From assembly GCA_902496645.1 (NCBI GenBank), contig CABVBR010000001.1, positions 1 to 41,451 on the forward strand: DNA of 41,451 nt, written 5' to 3'. The stretch comes from an uncultured Collinsella sp. (GTDB lineage: Bacteria; Actinomycetota; Coriobacteriia; Coriobacteriales; Coriobacteriaceae). The notes below the pieces were generated by a model. The model did not search any database, was not told the origin of the DNA, and saw only the letters and a list, made by a program, of their open reading frames with translations. Below are positions 23,268 through 31,965 of the stretch, in pieces (position 1 is the stretch's first letter; every line of letters starts with the position of its first letter). Both the position numbers and the translations under genes were made by a program.

Positions 23268-23735
23268 TTACGAAAGGATTTTCGCCTTTTCTGCAGCAAA
23301 CTCTTCCTCGGTAAGTACTCCACTATCACGCAGCGCTGCAAGTCTCTCGGGCCTTGCAACTACATCACCACTATCCACCAGCGTCTCAATAGTCTGTGAA
23401 ACCTGCGGATACTGCTCGAGCTCCTTCGATAGGGCATCGACTATCTCGGCAATATTCTTTGCATTTTTGCCCCCGTTTAATACGTTTGTCCTGACCTTAG
23501 ATGACGAGTTGACAGTAACGCCAGATCCGCCTTCAACTGGAACAACCGAAATACTGATATTTTCACCCCAGGACCAAAGGCTCATACCAATCTCGGCTGC
23601 AACTGTTCTTGTTGCGGGCGATGCGCTATCAACTTTTACTTTAGGCAGCTTTTCCATAGCTGCCTCCAAGGCATTAAACGTGTCGTCAGGAGAATACGGT
23701 ACCTGAATCTGAAGCTGCTGATCCGCAAAACCCAT
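23268..23735 (-). CDS. Small cytoplasmic protein with C-terminal SHOCT domain
   Basis: A 155-residue protein without a signal or membrane helix. The first 110 residues form an alpha/beta domain of unknown function (LQIQVPYSPDDTFNALEAAMEKL, SVVPVEGGSGVTVNSSSKV). The last 30 residues are a SHOCT (short C-terminal) motif: PERLAALRDSGVLTEEEFAAEKAKIL. SHOCT is often attached to proteins that form oligomers. GGAGG lies six bases before the ATG. It lies in the same direction as the zinc-ribbon gene 23850-25184, 114 bases downstream of it. Confidence 0.75.
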   Translation of the reverse strand: MGFADQQLQIQVPYSPDDTFNALEAAMEKLPKVKVDSASPATRTVAAEIGMSLWSWGENISISVVPVEGGSGVTVNSSSKVRTNVLNGGKNAKNIAEIVDALSKELEQYPQVSQTIETLVDSGDVVARPERLAALRDSGVLTEEEFAAEKAKILS

Positions 23736-23849
23736 AATCCGGCCTCCGCTTCTACAAGATTAAGGCTATCGGCAATGGTAGCACGTTCCCAGCACTTTTA
23801 AATTCATCTAATGACCTTGTGATGCAGCCCGACACCCCAGCACTACTCC

Positions 23850-25184
23850 CTATTTCCCAAATAGCGCACCCAGCAGACCGCGGCGTTTGGGCTTCTCCTC
23901 TCGGTAGGAACCCTCCGCCGCTGCCACCTGCCGCGGCTGTTCGCCGCCTCCGCGACGTACGATCTGGTATAGGAACGGCGATTTAACGTATTTGACCTCG
24001 ATGGGCGTGGCGTGCACGGTGCTTTCGCTCGACAGCATCACGTTGGGATTGAGCGGTGCCACCACATGCGTCTCGCGCTTGTCGCTAAACACCACCGCGG
24101 CCGCGCGACCCGTCTGGCCGTTCACGGCGATGCGCACTTGCTCGCCGTCGCGGCTATCCGACGCCGGGCGATCGACAAAGTAGACCGGTACCATCACCAG
24201 GCCGTCCTTGTGCTTGCGAGCCTTGCGCGCCCAGGCGCAGATGCTCTTTTTATTGAGCCCCAGGGTCGCCTCGGCATCGTTGCCGGCAATATCGAGCGCC
24301 AGCTTATCAATAACCACTTGGTCCTTGGTAGACGCATCGACGGAGACAACGCGGAAGTCACCCTCCTGCATGGCAGGATCGAACGGGCCCACCTTGCCAA
24401 AATCCCACGGCTCCAAAATGCCCATAAGGCGAACATCCAGGTAGTTGGCCCTGGGATATGCCCAGTCGAGCACCTCGTAGTACACCAGGGTCTCCTTACT
24501 CAGGCACTTGCCCGGGAAGGACGCCATCATGCGCAGGTCCGCGAGCGCCATGGGGAAATAGAAAAGCATCATGTTGTTTTGGATCGCGTCTTCTACATCG
24601 TGCCCGGCAAAGGCGTCCGGGTACTGGCGCACCAGCTGCAGCGCGTTGGCACGTGCCTGCTGCGGCGATATCTCACAGGGGACGCCCTGTTCGGGAACAT
24701 ATTCGGCACCCACGCCCATGGTCAGGCGCTTACTAAACGTGCCGGGCTTGAGCAGGTCGGCCACGCCAATCTTGTTGCCGCACGACGGGCACTCAAACAC
24801 GCGTTGGGTCGATGACCCCTCAAAGGACGCGCCGCAGAAGGGGCAGGGAATGCTCACATGCGTCGCCCCTTGGAACTCCTGCGCCGTTCCGCGATCTTCC
24901 CACAGCAGATGCTCCAGAACCGACTGATTGCGCCAGTGTGAATTGAAGAAATACCAGTCCGGGTCCTCTGGGCGCTCGAGCTGCGAGACGTGCGTGAGCT
25001 TGAGCAGCCCGTCAACTACCGTCAACGGCGTATGACGAATGCCCAGGGCACTCATGGGCTCCCCCGCATCGGCCTGCCACGGAATAACCGTTTCGCAATA
25101 AGCGCACTCAAAGCTGCGCTTTGCCTGGTGCGAATACATGGGGCCGCCGCAGTTTTGGCATTTAATGGCAAACATCTCGTCCAT
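23850..25184 (-). CDS. Double zinc-ribbon protein of unknown function
   Basis: A 444-residue cytoplasmic protein with two Cys4 zinc ribbons. The first is near the N-terminus (CQNCGG ... CAYCE, residues about 9-30). The second is at about residues 114-136 (CPFCG ... CPSCG). The rest is a mixed alpha/beta region with no recognised catalytic motif, including LYYFPMALADLRM-like and LVYYEVLDWAYPRANYLD segments, and a short basic C-terminus. AAGGAGG precedes the ATG at 25184; a second ATG at 25175 is possible. The 260-base gap to the divergent CDF exporter contains a 7-bp inverted repeat that could regulate either gene. I do not recognise the family beyond the zinc ribbons. Confidence 0.7.
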   Translation of the reverse strand: MDEMFAIKCQNCGGPMYSHQAKRSFECAYCETVIPWQADAGEPMSALGIRHTPLTVVDGLLKLTHVSQLERPEDPDWYFFNSHWRNQSVLEHLLWEDRGTAQEFQGATHVSIPCPFCGASFEGSSTQRVFECPSCGNKIGVADLLKPGTFSKRLTMGVGAEYVPEQGVPCEISPQQARANALQLVRQYPDAFAGHDVEDAIQNNMMLFYFPMALADLRMMASFPGKCLSKETLVYYEVLDWAYPRANYLDVRLMGILEPWDFGKVGPFDPAMQEGDFRVVSVDASTKDQVVIDKLALDIAGNDAEATLGLNKKSICAWARKARKHKDGLVMVPVYFVDRPASDSRDGEQVRIAVNGQTGRAAAVVFSDKRETHVVAPLNPNVMLSSESTVHATPIEVKYVKSPFLYQIVRRGGGEQPRQVAAAEGSYREEKPKRRGLLGALFGK

Positions 25185-25211
25185 GGAAACGTCCTCCTTT
25201 GCACAGGGCTG

Positions 25212-25230
25212 TCGACATTAAGTATGTCGA
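25212..25230. promoter_or_regulatory. Palindromic operator candidate TCGACAT-N5-ATGTCGA
   Basis: A perfect 7-bp inverted repeat with a five-base spacer, 28-46 bases upstream of the zinc-ribbon protein start and inside the divergent region shared with the CDF exporter gene. The size and symmetry suit a dimeric regulator. Confidence 0.5.
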
Positions 25231-25444
25231 GCAAATCGGCGCGTGCCCATACCCATGTGGCCCAAAATGGAGCACTCGGTCGGACGGGGAGGCGCAGTGA
25301 ACTCGAACGCGCGCGGGCAGTCGTTCCCCTCCGCCTCGCGCCCGTTAGCGCCGGCAGACCATTGCTGCATTTTCTGAGCATCGGTACACGTTGCGTCTGC
25401 GCGAGCTACACTATCCCCTTAATGAGAATGCGAGGAGATACGCC

Positions 25445-26626
25445 ATGCTATTTGTAAATCGGCTGGTACATACGCTTGTTCCCGGCAGCGAGGGCGAGCC
25501 GCTCGATGCATCTTGCCGCACCAACGCGGGCTTTGCCGCAAGCCTCATCTGCATCGGCCTCAACATCACCCTGTGTCTGGCCAAGGGCATAGCTGGTCTG
25601 CTCGCGGGCTCCGTCTCGCTTATCGCCGACGCCTTCAACAACCTTTCCGACGCCTCGAGCAACATCGTGAGTCTGCTCGGATTCCGCCTTGCCAGCCGCC
25701 CGGCCGACGAGGGGCACCCCTATGGCCACGGCCGCTACGAGTACCTAGCCGGCTTGTTTGTCGCCGTCCTGGTTTGCGCCGTCGGCATCAACCTGATCCT
25801 CGAGTCGGTCACTAAGATCATCAAGCCCTCCCCCACCGCCTACACGCTGGTCTCCCTAGCCGCTCTCGTCTTGTCCATGCTCGTCAAATTCTGGATGGCC
25901 GCATTCAACCGTGCGCTGGGCAACCGTATCGATTCCGAAACACTCATCGCCACAGCACAGGACTCCAAAAACGACGTCATCACCTCGGGATCGGTCCTGG
26001 CCGCAGCGCTTATTTCGCAGACGACCGGCTTTGACCTCGACGGCTGGGCGGGCCTGGGCGTGGGCGTCTTCATCTGCATCAGTGGCATGGGCCTGGTGCG
26101 CGACGCCATCAGCCCGTTGCTGGGGCAAGCGCCCGACCCCAAGCTCGTCCAGGCAATCCGCGACAAGATCATGTCCTATCCGCAGGTCTTGGGCACACAC
26201 GACCTCATGGTGCACGACTACGGCCCCGGTCGTCAGTTTGCCAGCGCCCACGTGGAGATGCCCGGCGAGGGCGACGCGTTTGAACATCACGAGATCCTGG
26301 ACACCATCGAGCACGACATCAAGCGCCAGATGGGCATTGACATCACGCTGCACTGCGACCCCATCGCGACAACCGGCGATGATTTGCGCGGCTGGGTCAA
26401 GCGCGGCATCATGCAGATCGACCCCGCACTCTCCATCCACGACCTGCACGAGCACGACGGGTTCGTTTCGTTTGACCTGGTGCGTCCCGACGGCTTTGAT
26501 ATATCCGACGAGGAGCTGCTGGAGCTCGTCACGCGCATCGTGCACGAGCGCCGGCCCAACGTCTCGTGCGTCGTCACATTTGATTCGGGCTTCAGTTCGC
26601 CCGAGCGTCCGGCCGAGCAGCTGTAG
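25445..26626 (+). CDS. Cation diffusion facilitator (CDF) metal exporter
   Basis: A 393-residue CDF transporter, which exports divalent metal in exchange for protons. Six hydrophobic segments lie at about residues 28-220, followed by a cytoplasmic metal-sensing dimer domain (QVLGTHDLMVHDYGPGR, SAHVEMPG, ITLHCDP). The binding motifs are NxxxD in helix 2 (DAFNNLSD, residues 62-69) and DxxxD in helix 5 (AQDSKND). In place of the His of zinc exporters there is Asn, as in Bacillus manganese exporters, so manganese is the likely substrate, though this is inference. The protein is longer than a basic CDF, with an added C-terminal region of about 90 residues. GGAGA lies before the ATG at 25445. It is convergent with the next gene, 12 bases apart. 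Confidence 0.9.
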   Translation: MLFVNRLVHTLVPGSEGEPLDASCRTNAGFAASLICIGLNITLCLAKGIAGLLAGSVSLIADAFNNLSDASSNIVSLLGFRLASRPADEGHPYGHGRYEYLAGLFVAVLVCAVGINLILESVTKIIKPSPTAYTLVSLAALVLSMLVKFWMAAFNRALGNRIDSETLIATAQDSKNDVITSGSVLAAALISQTTGFDLDGWAGLGVGVFICISGMGLVRDAISPLLGQAPDPKLVQAIRDKIMSYPQVLGTHDLMVHDYGPGRQFASAHVEMPGEGDAFEHHEILDTIEHDIKRQMGIDITLHCDPIATTGDDLRGWVKRGIMQIDPALSIHDLHEHDGFVSFDLVRPDGFDISDEELLELVTRIVHERRPNVSCVVTFDSGFSSPERPAEQL

Positions 26627-26638
26627 CCCGCTTAACAG

Positions 26639-27628
26639 CTAGTTTCCCTGCGCGCCCGAGATGCCGTTTTGTAGGGCGTTCCAGGCATCCGTCGCCATGT
26701 CGCCCAAGTTCTGAGCGGTGTCGCCCAGGTTCTGAGCCGTATCACCCAGCTCTTGGGCCTTATCCCCAAGCTCCTGTGCCTTGTTGCTCAAGTCCTCCAG
26801 CGTATTGGAGCTCGAGCCGTCGGTACCGCTTTGGCCGTCGGACGAGTTGCCCGAGCTGTTCTTGTGCGTGAGCTGAATTTCGAGGTTGCCGCTGTCGTTA
26901 TAGTAAGCAGAAGTAACGATCCAGTTGGCATCGACGACGGGCGTTGAGCCATCATCAGTCAGGACCACGGCATTCGAAAGATCGGCGCCGCGCGACTTAA
27001 GGAGCTTCTTGGCGTTGGACCAGTACTGCCCCGGGATATCGCTCAGATCGACGGTGCTAGACGAGGCGGACTCGGTTTGCTCGGCAGCGGTATCGGCCGT
27101 TGAACTCCCTCGCTTGTTGAGCATGCCCGACACAATGGCAAACACAACCGACAGCGCAAAGAAGATCGCCAGCACGATGAGGATCTTCTTGATCACGCTC
27201 GACGAACGCGACGGCTTCTTCTCCTCGTCCTCGCCATATTGCGGAATCGACTTGGGGTACTCGCGATACGGCTCGCGCGACTCGTAGCGAGGCTGCGCCG
27301 TGCGAGGCATATACGTCGTCTGCTGAGGCTGCGGAATGGGATTCTGCGGCAGGTCATCATAGGGATTCGGTGTCGAAGCGGCATAAGAATCCTGCGACGC
27401 ATAATCAAACGGGTCCGGAGCTGCGTTGCCATAGGGGCCTTGCGAAGATGCAGCGTAAGAATCCTGCGCCGTGTCGCCATAGCCCATAACCCGGGTGAGC
27501 TCGGCAGAAGGCTGCGTCGCGGCGGGGTCGGCATAACCGGGGTTGGGAACAACGCGGGTCGCATCGGCGCTATCGCCAGCCTGCGCGGAACCGTAGCCGC
27601 CCATCACGGTTGTCTTGTCCTGATCCAT
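26639..27628 (-). CDS. Single-pass membrane protein with heptad repeats and Thr-rich cytoplasmic motifs
   Basis: A 329-residue protein with one membrane helix at about residues 147-170 (ILIVLAIFFALSVVFAIVSG). The long N-terminal part is hydrophilic, Pro/Gln/Tyr-rich, and has three similar short motifs at its start: DKTTVMGGYG, DATRVVPNPGY and ELTRVMGYG. The exported part has a small folded region (IPGQYWSNAKKLLKSRG, WIVTSAYYNDSGNLEIQLTHK), then a tail with four to five seven-residue repeats (KAQELGD, TAQNLGD) matching 21-bp DNA repeats. The ATG at 27628 begins MDQDKTTVMGG. Thr-Val-containing motifs of this kind are typical phosphorylation sites read by FHA domains, so regulation by a Ser/Thr kinase is possible. 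The function is unknown. Confidence 0.72.
   Translation of the reverse strand: MDQDKTTVMGGYGSAQAGDSADATRVVPNPGYADPAATQPSAELTRVMGYGDTAQDSYAASSQGPYGNAAPDPFDYASQDSYAASTPNPYDDLPQNPIPQPQQTTYMPRTAQPRYESREPYREYPKSIPQYGEDEEKKPSRSSSVIKKILIVLAIFFALSVVFAIVSGMLNKRGSSTADTAAEQTESASSSTVDLSDIPGQYWSNAKKLLKSRGADLSNAVVLTDDGSTPVVDANWIVTSAYYNDSGNLEIQLTHKNSSGNSSDGQSGTDGSSSNTLEDLSNKAQELGDKAQELGDTAQNLGDTAQNLGDMATDAWNALQNGISGAQGN
26700..26804. repeat. 21-bp tandem repeats encoding seven-residue units
   Basis: Four good copies and a weaker fifth of a 21-bp unit, beginning TCGCCCAAGTTCTGAGCGGTG at 26700, then at 26721, 26742, 26763 and 26784. They encode the (K/T)AQ(E/N)LGD heptads of the membrane protein. Confidence 0.75.
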
Positions 27629-27744
27629 GCAACGATTCCTTTCCGTCGCGCGCGAGCCTCAAGTTATCCATGCATTCTACCCGCGCAAAAGCCTATGATG
27701 GGCAGAGTCCGTCGGTATCTACAAGACATGCGCGGGCCTAAGGA

Positions 27745-27782
27745 TAAAAAAGCCCCGCCGGGCCTTGGGGGCACGGCGGGGC
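27745..27782 (-). terminator. Terminator of fhs
   Basis: GCCCCGCCG (27782-27774 on the minus strand) pairs with CGGCGGGGC (27760-27752) and is followed by TTTTTTT (27751-27745). It lies 26 bases beyond the stop. Confidence 0.93.
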
Positions 27783-27807
27783 AGGCAGGCAGCTAGGGGC
27801 AACAGGC

Positions 27808-29475
27808 TTAGAACAGGCCGGTGATGTTGCCGTCGTTGTCGACGTCGATGTTCTCGGCCGCGGGAACCTTGGGCAGGCCCGGCATGGTCAGAACACTGCC
27901 AGTCAGTGCGACCACAAAGTGGGCGCCGGCGGAAACCTTGAGCTCACGCACCGTGATGCGGAAGTTCTCGGGAGCGCCCAGGGCCTTGGCGTTGTCGCTA
28001 AAGCTGTACTGCGTCTTGGCCACGCACACCGGCAGGTTGCCAAAGCCGTTCTCGCGCAGCTCGGCGAGCTGGCGCTTGGCGGCCGGCGTAAAGTCAACGC
28101 CGTCGGCGCGGTAGACCTTGGTGGCAATGGCCTCAAGAGCGTCGGCCACATCGGCGCCGTCCTCATAGGCAAACTTGAGCTCGCTCGGCTGCTCAATCAG
28201 ACGCATGACCTCATCGGCAAGCTCGAGCGCGCCCTCGCCGCCCTTGGCCCAGACCTCGGAAAGCTTAACGTTGACGCCGAGCTTCTGGCACTCGGACTCG
28301 ATGAGCGCAAGCTCGGCCTCGGTGTCCGTCGGGAAGCGGTTGATGGCGACCACGCAGGGCAGACCATAAACGTTCTGGATGTTGTCGACGTGACGCAGCA
28401 GGTTGGGCATGCCGGCCTTGAGTGCCTCGAGGTTCTCCTCGTTGAGGTCGGCCTTGGCGACGCCACCGTTGTACTTCAGCGCACGAGCGGTCGCGACGAC
28501 CACGACGGCGCTGGGGCGAACGCCCGTCATACGGCACTTGATGTCGAGGAACTTCTCGGCACCCAGATCGGCACCGAAGCCGGCCTCGGTAATGGCGACA
28601 TCGCCAAAGCGCATCGCCATACGCGTGGCCATGATAGAGTTGCAGCCGTGGGCGATGTTGGCGAAGGGGCCGCCGTGGACAAACGCGGGCGTGCCCTCGA
28701 GCGTTTGCACCAGGTTGGGCTTGAGCGCGTCCTTAAGCAACGCGGCCATGGCACCCTGGGCCTTAAGGTCGCGGGCACGGACGGGCTCGCCGGCAAAGCT
28801 GTAGCCGACGACGATCTCGCCCAGGCGCTCCTTGAGGTCGCTGATACTCGTAGACAGGCACAGGATTGCCATGACCTCGGAGGCGACGGTGATATCGAAG
28901 CCGTCCTCGCGCGGCACGCCCTGGGCCTTACCGCCAATACCGTCGATGACGTGGCGCAGCTGACGGTCGTTCATATCGACGACGCGCTTCCAAGTGATGC
29001 GTTTAACGTCGATGCCAAGCTGGTTGCCCTGCTGGATGTGGTTATCAAGCATGGCGGCCAGCAGGTTATTGGCGGCACCGATAGCGTGGAAGTCGCCGGT
29101 AAAGTGCAGGTTGATATCCTCCATGGGGATCACCTGAGCCCAGCCGCCGCCGGCAGCACCGCCCTTAACACCAAAGACGGGGCCGAGCGAAGGCTCGCGC
29201 AGGGCCACGGCACTCTTGACGCCGCGACGACGCAGGCCATCGGCCAGACCGATGGTCGTGGTGGTCTTGCCCTCGCCCGCAGGCGTTGGGTTGATAGCGG
29301 TCACGAGGACGAGCTTGGCCTGGTGATCGGTCGGCTCGTTGAGCAGCGAATAGTCGACCTTAGCCTTGTCGAAGCCGTACGGAATAAGGTGCTTAACGTC
29401 GACGCCGGCGTTCTTGGCCACCTCGGTAATAGGCAGCGGCGTGACAGAACGTGCGATTTCGATGTCAGTAGGCAT
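27808..29475 (-). CDS. fhs: Formate-tetrahydrofolate ligase
   Basis: A 555-residue formyltetrahydrofolate synthetase, the normal family length. It joins formate to tetrahydrofolate at the cost of ATP, giving 10-formyl-THF for purines, formyl-Met-tRNA and the C1 pool. Motifs visible are the P-loop TPAGEGKTTTTIGL near residue 65, LREPSLGPVFGVKGGAAGGGW, FTGDFHAIGAANNLLAA, and VATARALKYNGG. I chose the ATG at 29475 (MPTDIEIARS) because AAAGGA precedes it; the upstream extension is unlike the family. It is monocistronic, between its own promoter and terminator. It supplies the substrate that FolD and FchA (15047-16536) act on. Confidence 0.97.
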   Translation of the reverse strand: MPTDIEIARSVTPLPITEVAKNAGVDVKHLIPYGFDKAKVDYSLLNEPTDHQAKLVLVTAINPTPAGEGKTTTTIGLADGLRRRGVKSAVALREPSLGPVFGVKGGAAGGGWAQVIPMEDINLHFTGDFHAIGAANNLLAAMLDNHIQQGNQLGIDVKRITWKRVVDMNDRQLRHVIDGIGGKAQGVPREDGFDITVASEVMAILCLSTSISDLKERLGEIVVGYSFAGEPVRARDLKAQGAMAALLKDALKPNLVQTLEGTPAFVHGGPFANIAHGCNSIMATRMAMRFGDVAITEAGFGADLGAEKFLDIKCRMTGVRPSAVVVVATARALKYNGGVAKADLNEENLEALKAGMPNLLRHVDNIQNVYGLPCVVAINRFPTDTEAELALIESECQKLGVNVKLSEVWAKGGEGALELADEVMRLIEQPSELKFAYEDGADVADALEAIATKVYRADGVDFTPAAKRQLAELRENGFGNLPVCVAKTQYSFSDNAKALGAPENFRITVRELKVSAGAHFVVALTGSVLTMPGLPKVPAAENIDVDNDGNITGLF

Positions 29476-29515
29476 GGGCGGTCCTTTCGTTACCGAATGA
29501 GAAAAAGACCAATTC

Positions 29516-29543
29516 AGCATAGCACGGGCGCGCAATAGTAAAA
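29516..29543 (-). promoter_or_regulatory. Candidate promoter of fhs
   Basis: TTTTAC (29543-29538) as -35 and TATGCT (29521-29516) as -10, 16 bases apart, giving a leader of about 34 bases before the ATG at 29475. Confidence 0.45.
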
Positions 29544-29619
29544 CGCCCATAACCGATGAACGGCGATATGTTTACCCGATGCCCAGCGATAGCCCAACAG
29601 CCCGCCAAAACAAAGCGCC

Positions 29620-30687
29620 CTAAACGGTAGGTTCAATCCCCAGGTGCTCAAAGGTGCGAAGGGTTGCCTGACGGCCCTGCGGCGTACGAATCATCAACCC
29701 GCACTGCAGCAGATACGGCTCATAGACATCCTCGAGCGTGCCCGGGTCCTCGCCCACCGCGCTGGCAAGGGTCGTAAGTCCCACGGCACGACCGGAGAAC
29801 GTCTTAGCGAGCGTCTCCAAAATGCGAATATCCATCCAGTCCAGACCGAGCTCATCGATCTCGAAGAACTCGAGCGCCTGGCGACAGATATCGAGCTCGA
29901 TGGGGCCGTTGCCGCGCACCTGTGCGTAATCGCGCACGCGCTTGAGCAGGCGGTTGGCAAGACGTGGCGTGCCGCGCGAACGCGAGCCGATCTCGAGTGC
30001 ACTGGGATGGTCGATCGTCACGCCCAGGATAGTCGCCGAGCGCGTAACAATCTGCGCGAGTTCCTCGACCGTGTAGTAATCCAGGCGATATGAAATGCCA
30101 AAGCGGTCGCGCAACGGGCCGGTCAACATGCCTGAGCGGGTCGTTGCCGCCACCAGCGTAAACTTGGGGATATCCAGGCGAATCGAGCGCGCCGCCGGAC
30201 CCTTGCCAATCACGATATCGAGGGCAAAGTCCTCCATCGCGGGGTACAGGACTTCCTCGACCGAACGGTTGAGGCGGTGGATCTCGTCGATAAACAGCAC
30301 ATCACCCGGCTGCAGATTGGTAAGGATAGCCGCCAGGTCGCCGGTACGCGCGATGGCCGGACCACTCGTGGTCTTGATCTGAGCGCCCAGCTCGTTGGCG
30401 ATAACGGTGGCCAGCGTGGTCTTGCCCAGGCCCGGAGGACCCGAGAAGATCACGTGGTCGAGCGTCTCGCCGCGGCTCTGCGCTGCCTCGATGAGCACAC
30501 GAAGGCTCTGCTTGATATGCTCCTGACCGCAGTAATCGTCCAGGCGCTGGGGGCGCAAAGTGCGATCGACATCGAGGTCCTCGGCCGTCAGCTCCGAGCC
30601 CACCATGCGCTCGCCGTGCGCCATGGATGCCGCCGGCGAGTTGCCGGGCGTCGCCCACAGGTCCTGAGAGTCATCGGCTTCCCACAT
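29620..30687 (-). CDS. ruvB: Holliday junction branch migration ATPase RuvB
   Basis: A 355-residue RuvB, the AAA+ motor that drives branch migration of Holliday junctions together with RuvA. Walker A is GPPGLGKTTLA, Walker B is LFIDEIHRLN, and the arginine-finger/sensor regions PAARSIRLDIPKFTLVAATTR and TGPLRDRFG are present. The C-terminal winged helix contains IDELGLDWMDIRIL and PYLLQCGLMIRTPQGR. Start: the ATG at 30687 overlaps the stop of ruvA by one base (TGATG), the same coupling as ruvC-ruvA; the GTG at 30690 is the alternative. It is the last gene of ruvCAB. Confidence 0.97.
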   Translation of the reverse strand: MWEADDSQDLWATPGNSPAASMAHGERMVGSELTAEDLDVDRTLRPQRLDDYCGQEHIKQSLRVLIEAAQSRGETLDHVIFSGPPGLGKTTLATVIANELGAQIKTTSGPAIARTGDLAAILTNLQPGDVLFIDEIHRLNRSVEEVLYPAMEDFALDIVIGKGPAARSIRLDIPKFTLVAATTRSGMLTGPLRDRFGISYRLDYYTVEELAQIVTRSATILGVTIDHPSALEIGSRSRGTPRLANRLLKRVRDYAQVRGNGPIELDICRQALEFFEIDELGLDWMDIRILETLAKTFSGRAVGLTTLASAVGEDPGTLEDVYEPYLLQCGLMIRTPQGRQATLRTFEHLGIEPTV

Positions 30688-31307
30688 CACGCATCCATTC
30701 CGAGTCGCTTAAGCGCCGCGCCGAGCAAATCCTCGACACGCATATCCTGCCCATCATACCCGCTCAGAGCGACATCGGTCTCCTGCGGGCTAAAGCCCAT
30801 GGAAAGGAGTGCCGCACGGGCGTCATCGATCGCCGAAGGAGCGGCGGCGGGCACGGGCATCGCAACCTGACCGGGGATCGCATCGACCGGCACAAAGCCC
30901 TTGTCCTTGGCAAAGGTGCTCTTGAGCTCCAAGATGAGGCGCTGGGCGGTCTTTTTGCCCACGCCGGGCACCTTGGCCATGCCCTTGTCGTCCTCGGCCA
31001 TCACCAGGGAATACAGCTGTCCCACGGTATAGGTGGAAAGCACGGCGAGCGCCAAGCGCGGGCCAACGCCCGAGACGGACACAAGCCGGTCGAACATCGT
31101 GCGCTCATCCTTAGAGGAAAAACCGAAAAGTGTCATAGCGTCCTCGCGCACCTGCATACGGGTATAGAGGCGCACCTCACCGCCGGGCGTAGGCAGCGTG
31201 GCCGCAGTGCTGCCAGAAATGCCGAGTTCAAAGCCAACGCCCGACACGTCGACGACAGCAGAGCTCATCGTGGCCTCGACAAGCGTTCCGTGGAGCTGGG
31301 AAATCAT
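30687..31307 (-). CDS. ruvA: Holliday junction-binding subunit RuvA
   Basis: A 206-residue RuvA that binds four-way junctions as a tetramer and loads RuvB. The N-terminal OB domain begins MISQLHGTLVEATMSSAVVDV. Two helix-hairpin-helix motifs follow (VSGVGPRLALAVLS and VPGVGKKTAQRLILELKSTF). The flexible linker leads to the C-terminal RuvB-binding domain (DDARAALLSMGFSPQE). The ATG at 31307 shares one base with the TGA of ruvC, a sign of translational coupling. Length and motif order are normal. Confidence 0.97.
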   Translation of the reverse strand: MISQLHGTLVEATMSSAVVDVSGVGFELGISGSTAATLPTPGGEVRLYTRMQVREDAMTLFGFSSKDERTMFDRLVSVSGVGPRLALAVLSTYTVGQLYSLVMAEDDKGMAKVPGVGKKTAQRLILELKSTFAKDKGFVPVDAIPGQVAMPVPAAAPSAIDDARAALLSMGFSPQETDVALSGYDGQDMRVEDLLGAALKRLGMDA

Positions 31308-31828
31308 CAGTATCCGGTTCCTCTCTGTTGATAGAACTCGCCACCGGTGAGGGCGCGGGTGCGGCTGAGGTTTACATGGCAGATGGCGCAGGCCAGGGCA
31401 TCGGCGGCATGGTCGGGATGAGGGTCGTGGTCGAGCTGCGTGAGCGTGCGCACCATGTAGGCGACCTGTCGCTTGTCCGCAGCGCCGGTGCCCACCACAG
31501 CCTGTTTGATCTGCATGGGTGTGTACTCGCCAATCTCGAGCGCACACTCCGAAAGCGCCACAAGCGCAGCGCCGCGGGCATGTGCCGTGGGGATGGCCGA
31601 ACGAACGTTGGCGCCAAAGTAGATGCTCTCGACAGCAGCCGTGTCGGGTCGATAACGCTCGACGACATCCTTAAGGTCATGGGCGATATGCGACAGACGC
31701 ACCGCGAGCGGACTTCCGGCACTGGTCTCGATGCAGCCATAGGCACGGCAGCGGACCTCGCCACGCCGCTCCTCGATAATCCCCCAACCCGTATGAGCCA
31801 AACCGGGGTCGATACCCAAAATGACCAA
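31307..31828 (-). CDS. ruvC: Crossover junction endodeoxyribonuclease RuvC
   Basis: A 173-residue RuvC resolvase, which cuts Holliday junctions symmetrically. Acidic active-site residues are in GIDPGLAHTGWG, AVESIYFG and the C-terminal HPDHAADALACAICH. The start is a TTG at 31828 with GGGGAGG seven bases upstream; no ATG is available in frame. It is the first gene of ruvCAB. The SOS-type box at 31885-31896 lies about 60 bases upstream of it. Confidence 0.96.
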   Translation of the reverse strand: MVILGIDPGLAHTGWGIIEERRGEVRCRAYGCIETSAGSPLAVRLSHIAHDLKDVVERYRPDTAAVESIYFGANVRSAIPTAHARGAALVALSECALEIGEYTPMQIKQAVVGTGAADKRQVAYMVRTLTQLDHDPHPDHAADALACAICHVNLSRTRALTGGEFYQQRGTGY

Positions 31829-31883
31829 GCCAACCTCCCCTCATCTTTTGCCAAGCACAAGGCAAGGCCCCGCGCACTATTCA

Positions 31884-31897
31884 CGAACGTCTGTTCT
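31884..31897 (-). promoter_or_regulatory. LexA (SOS) box of the Bacillus type ahead of ruvCAB
   Basis: On the minus strand AGAACAGACGTTCG fits the CGAAC-RNRY-GTTCG consensus of Firmicutes-type LexA at all positions except the first base. It lies about 56 bases before the ruvC start, within a region flanked by GGCCCCG/CGGGGCC. Confidence 0.75.
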
Positions 31898-31965
31898 AGA
31901 ATAACACAACGGGGCCAAGATGCTTAGTTGAAGTGTCGGGGTTGAAAGCGAATCCTATCCCATAG

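Noticed and set aside
27919..29538. Long plus-strand open frame of 539 codons
   Set aside because: It is the antisense of fhs, whose motifs and length are certain; such mirror frames are common in GC-rich genes.
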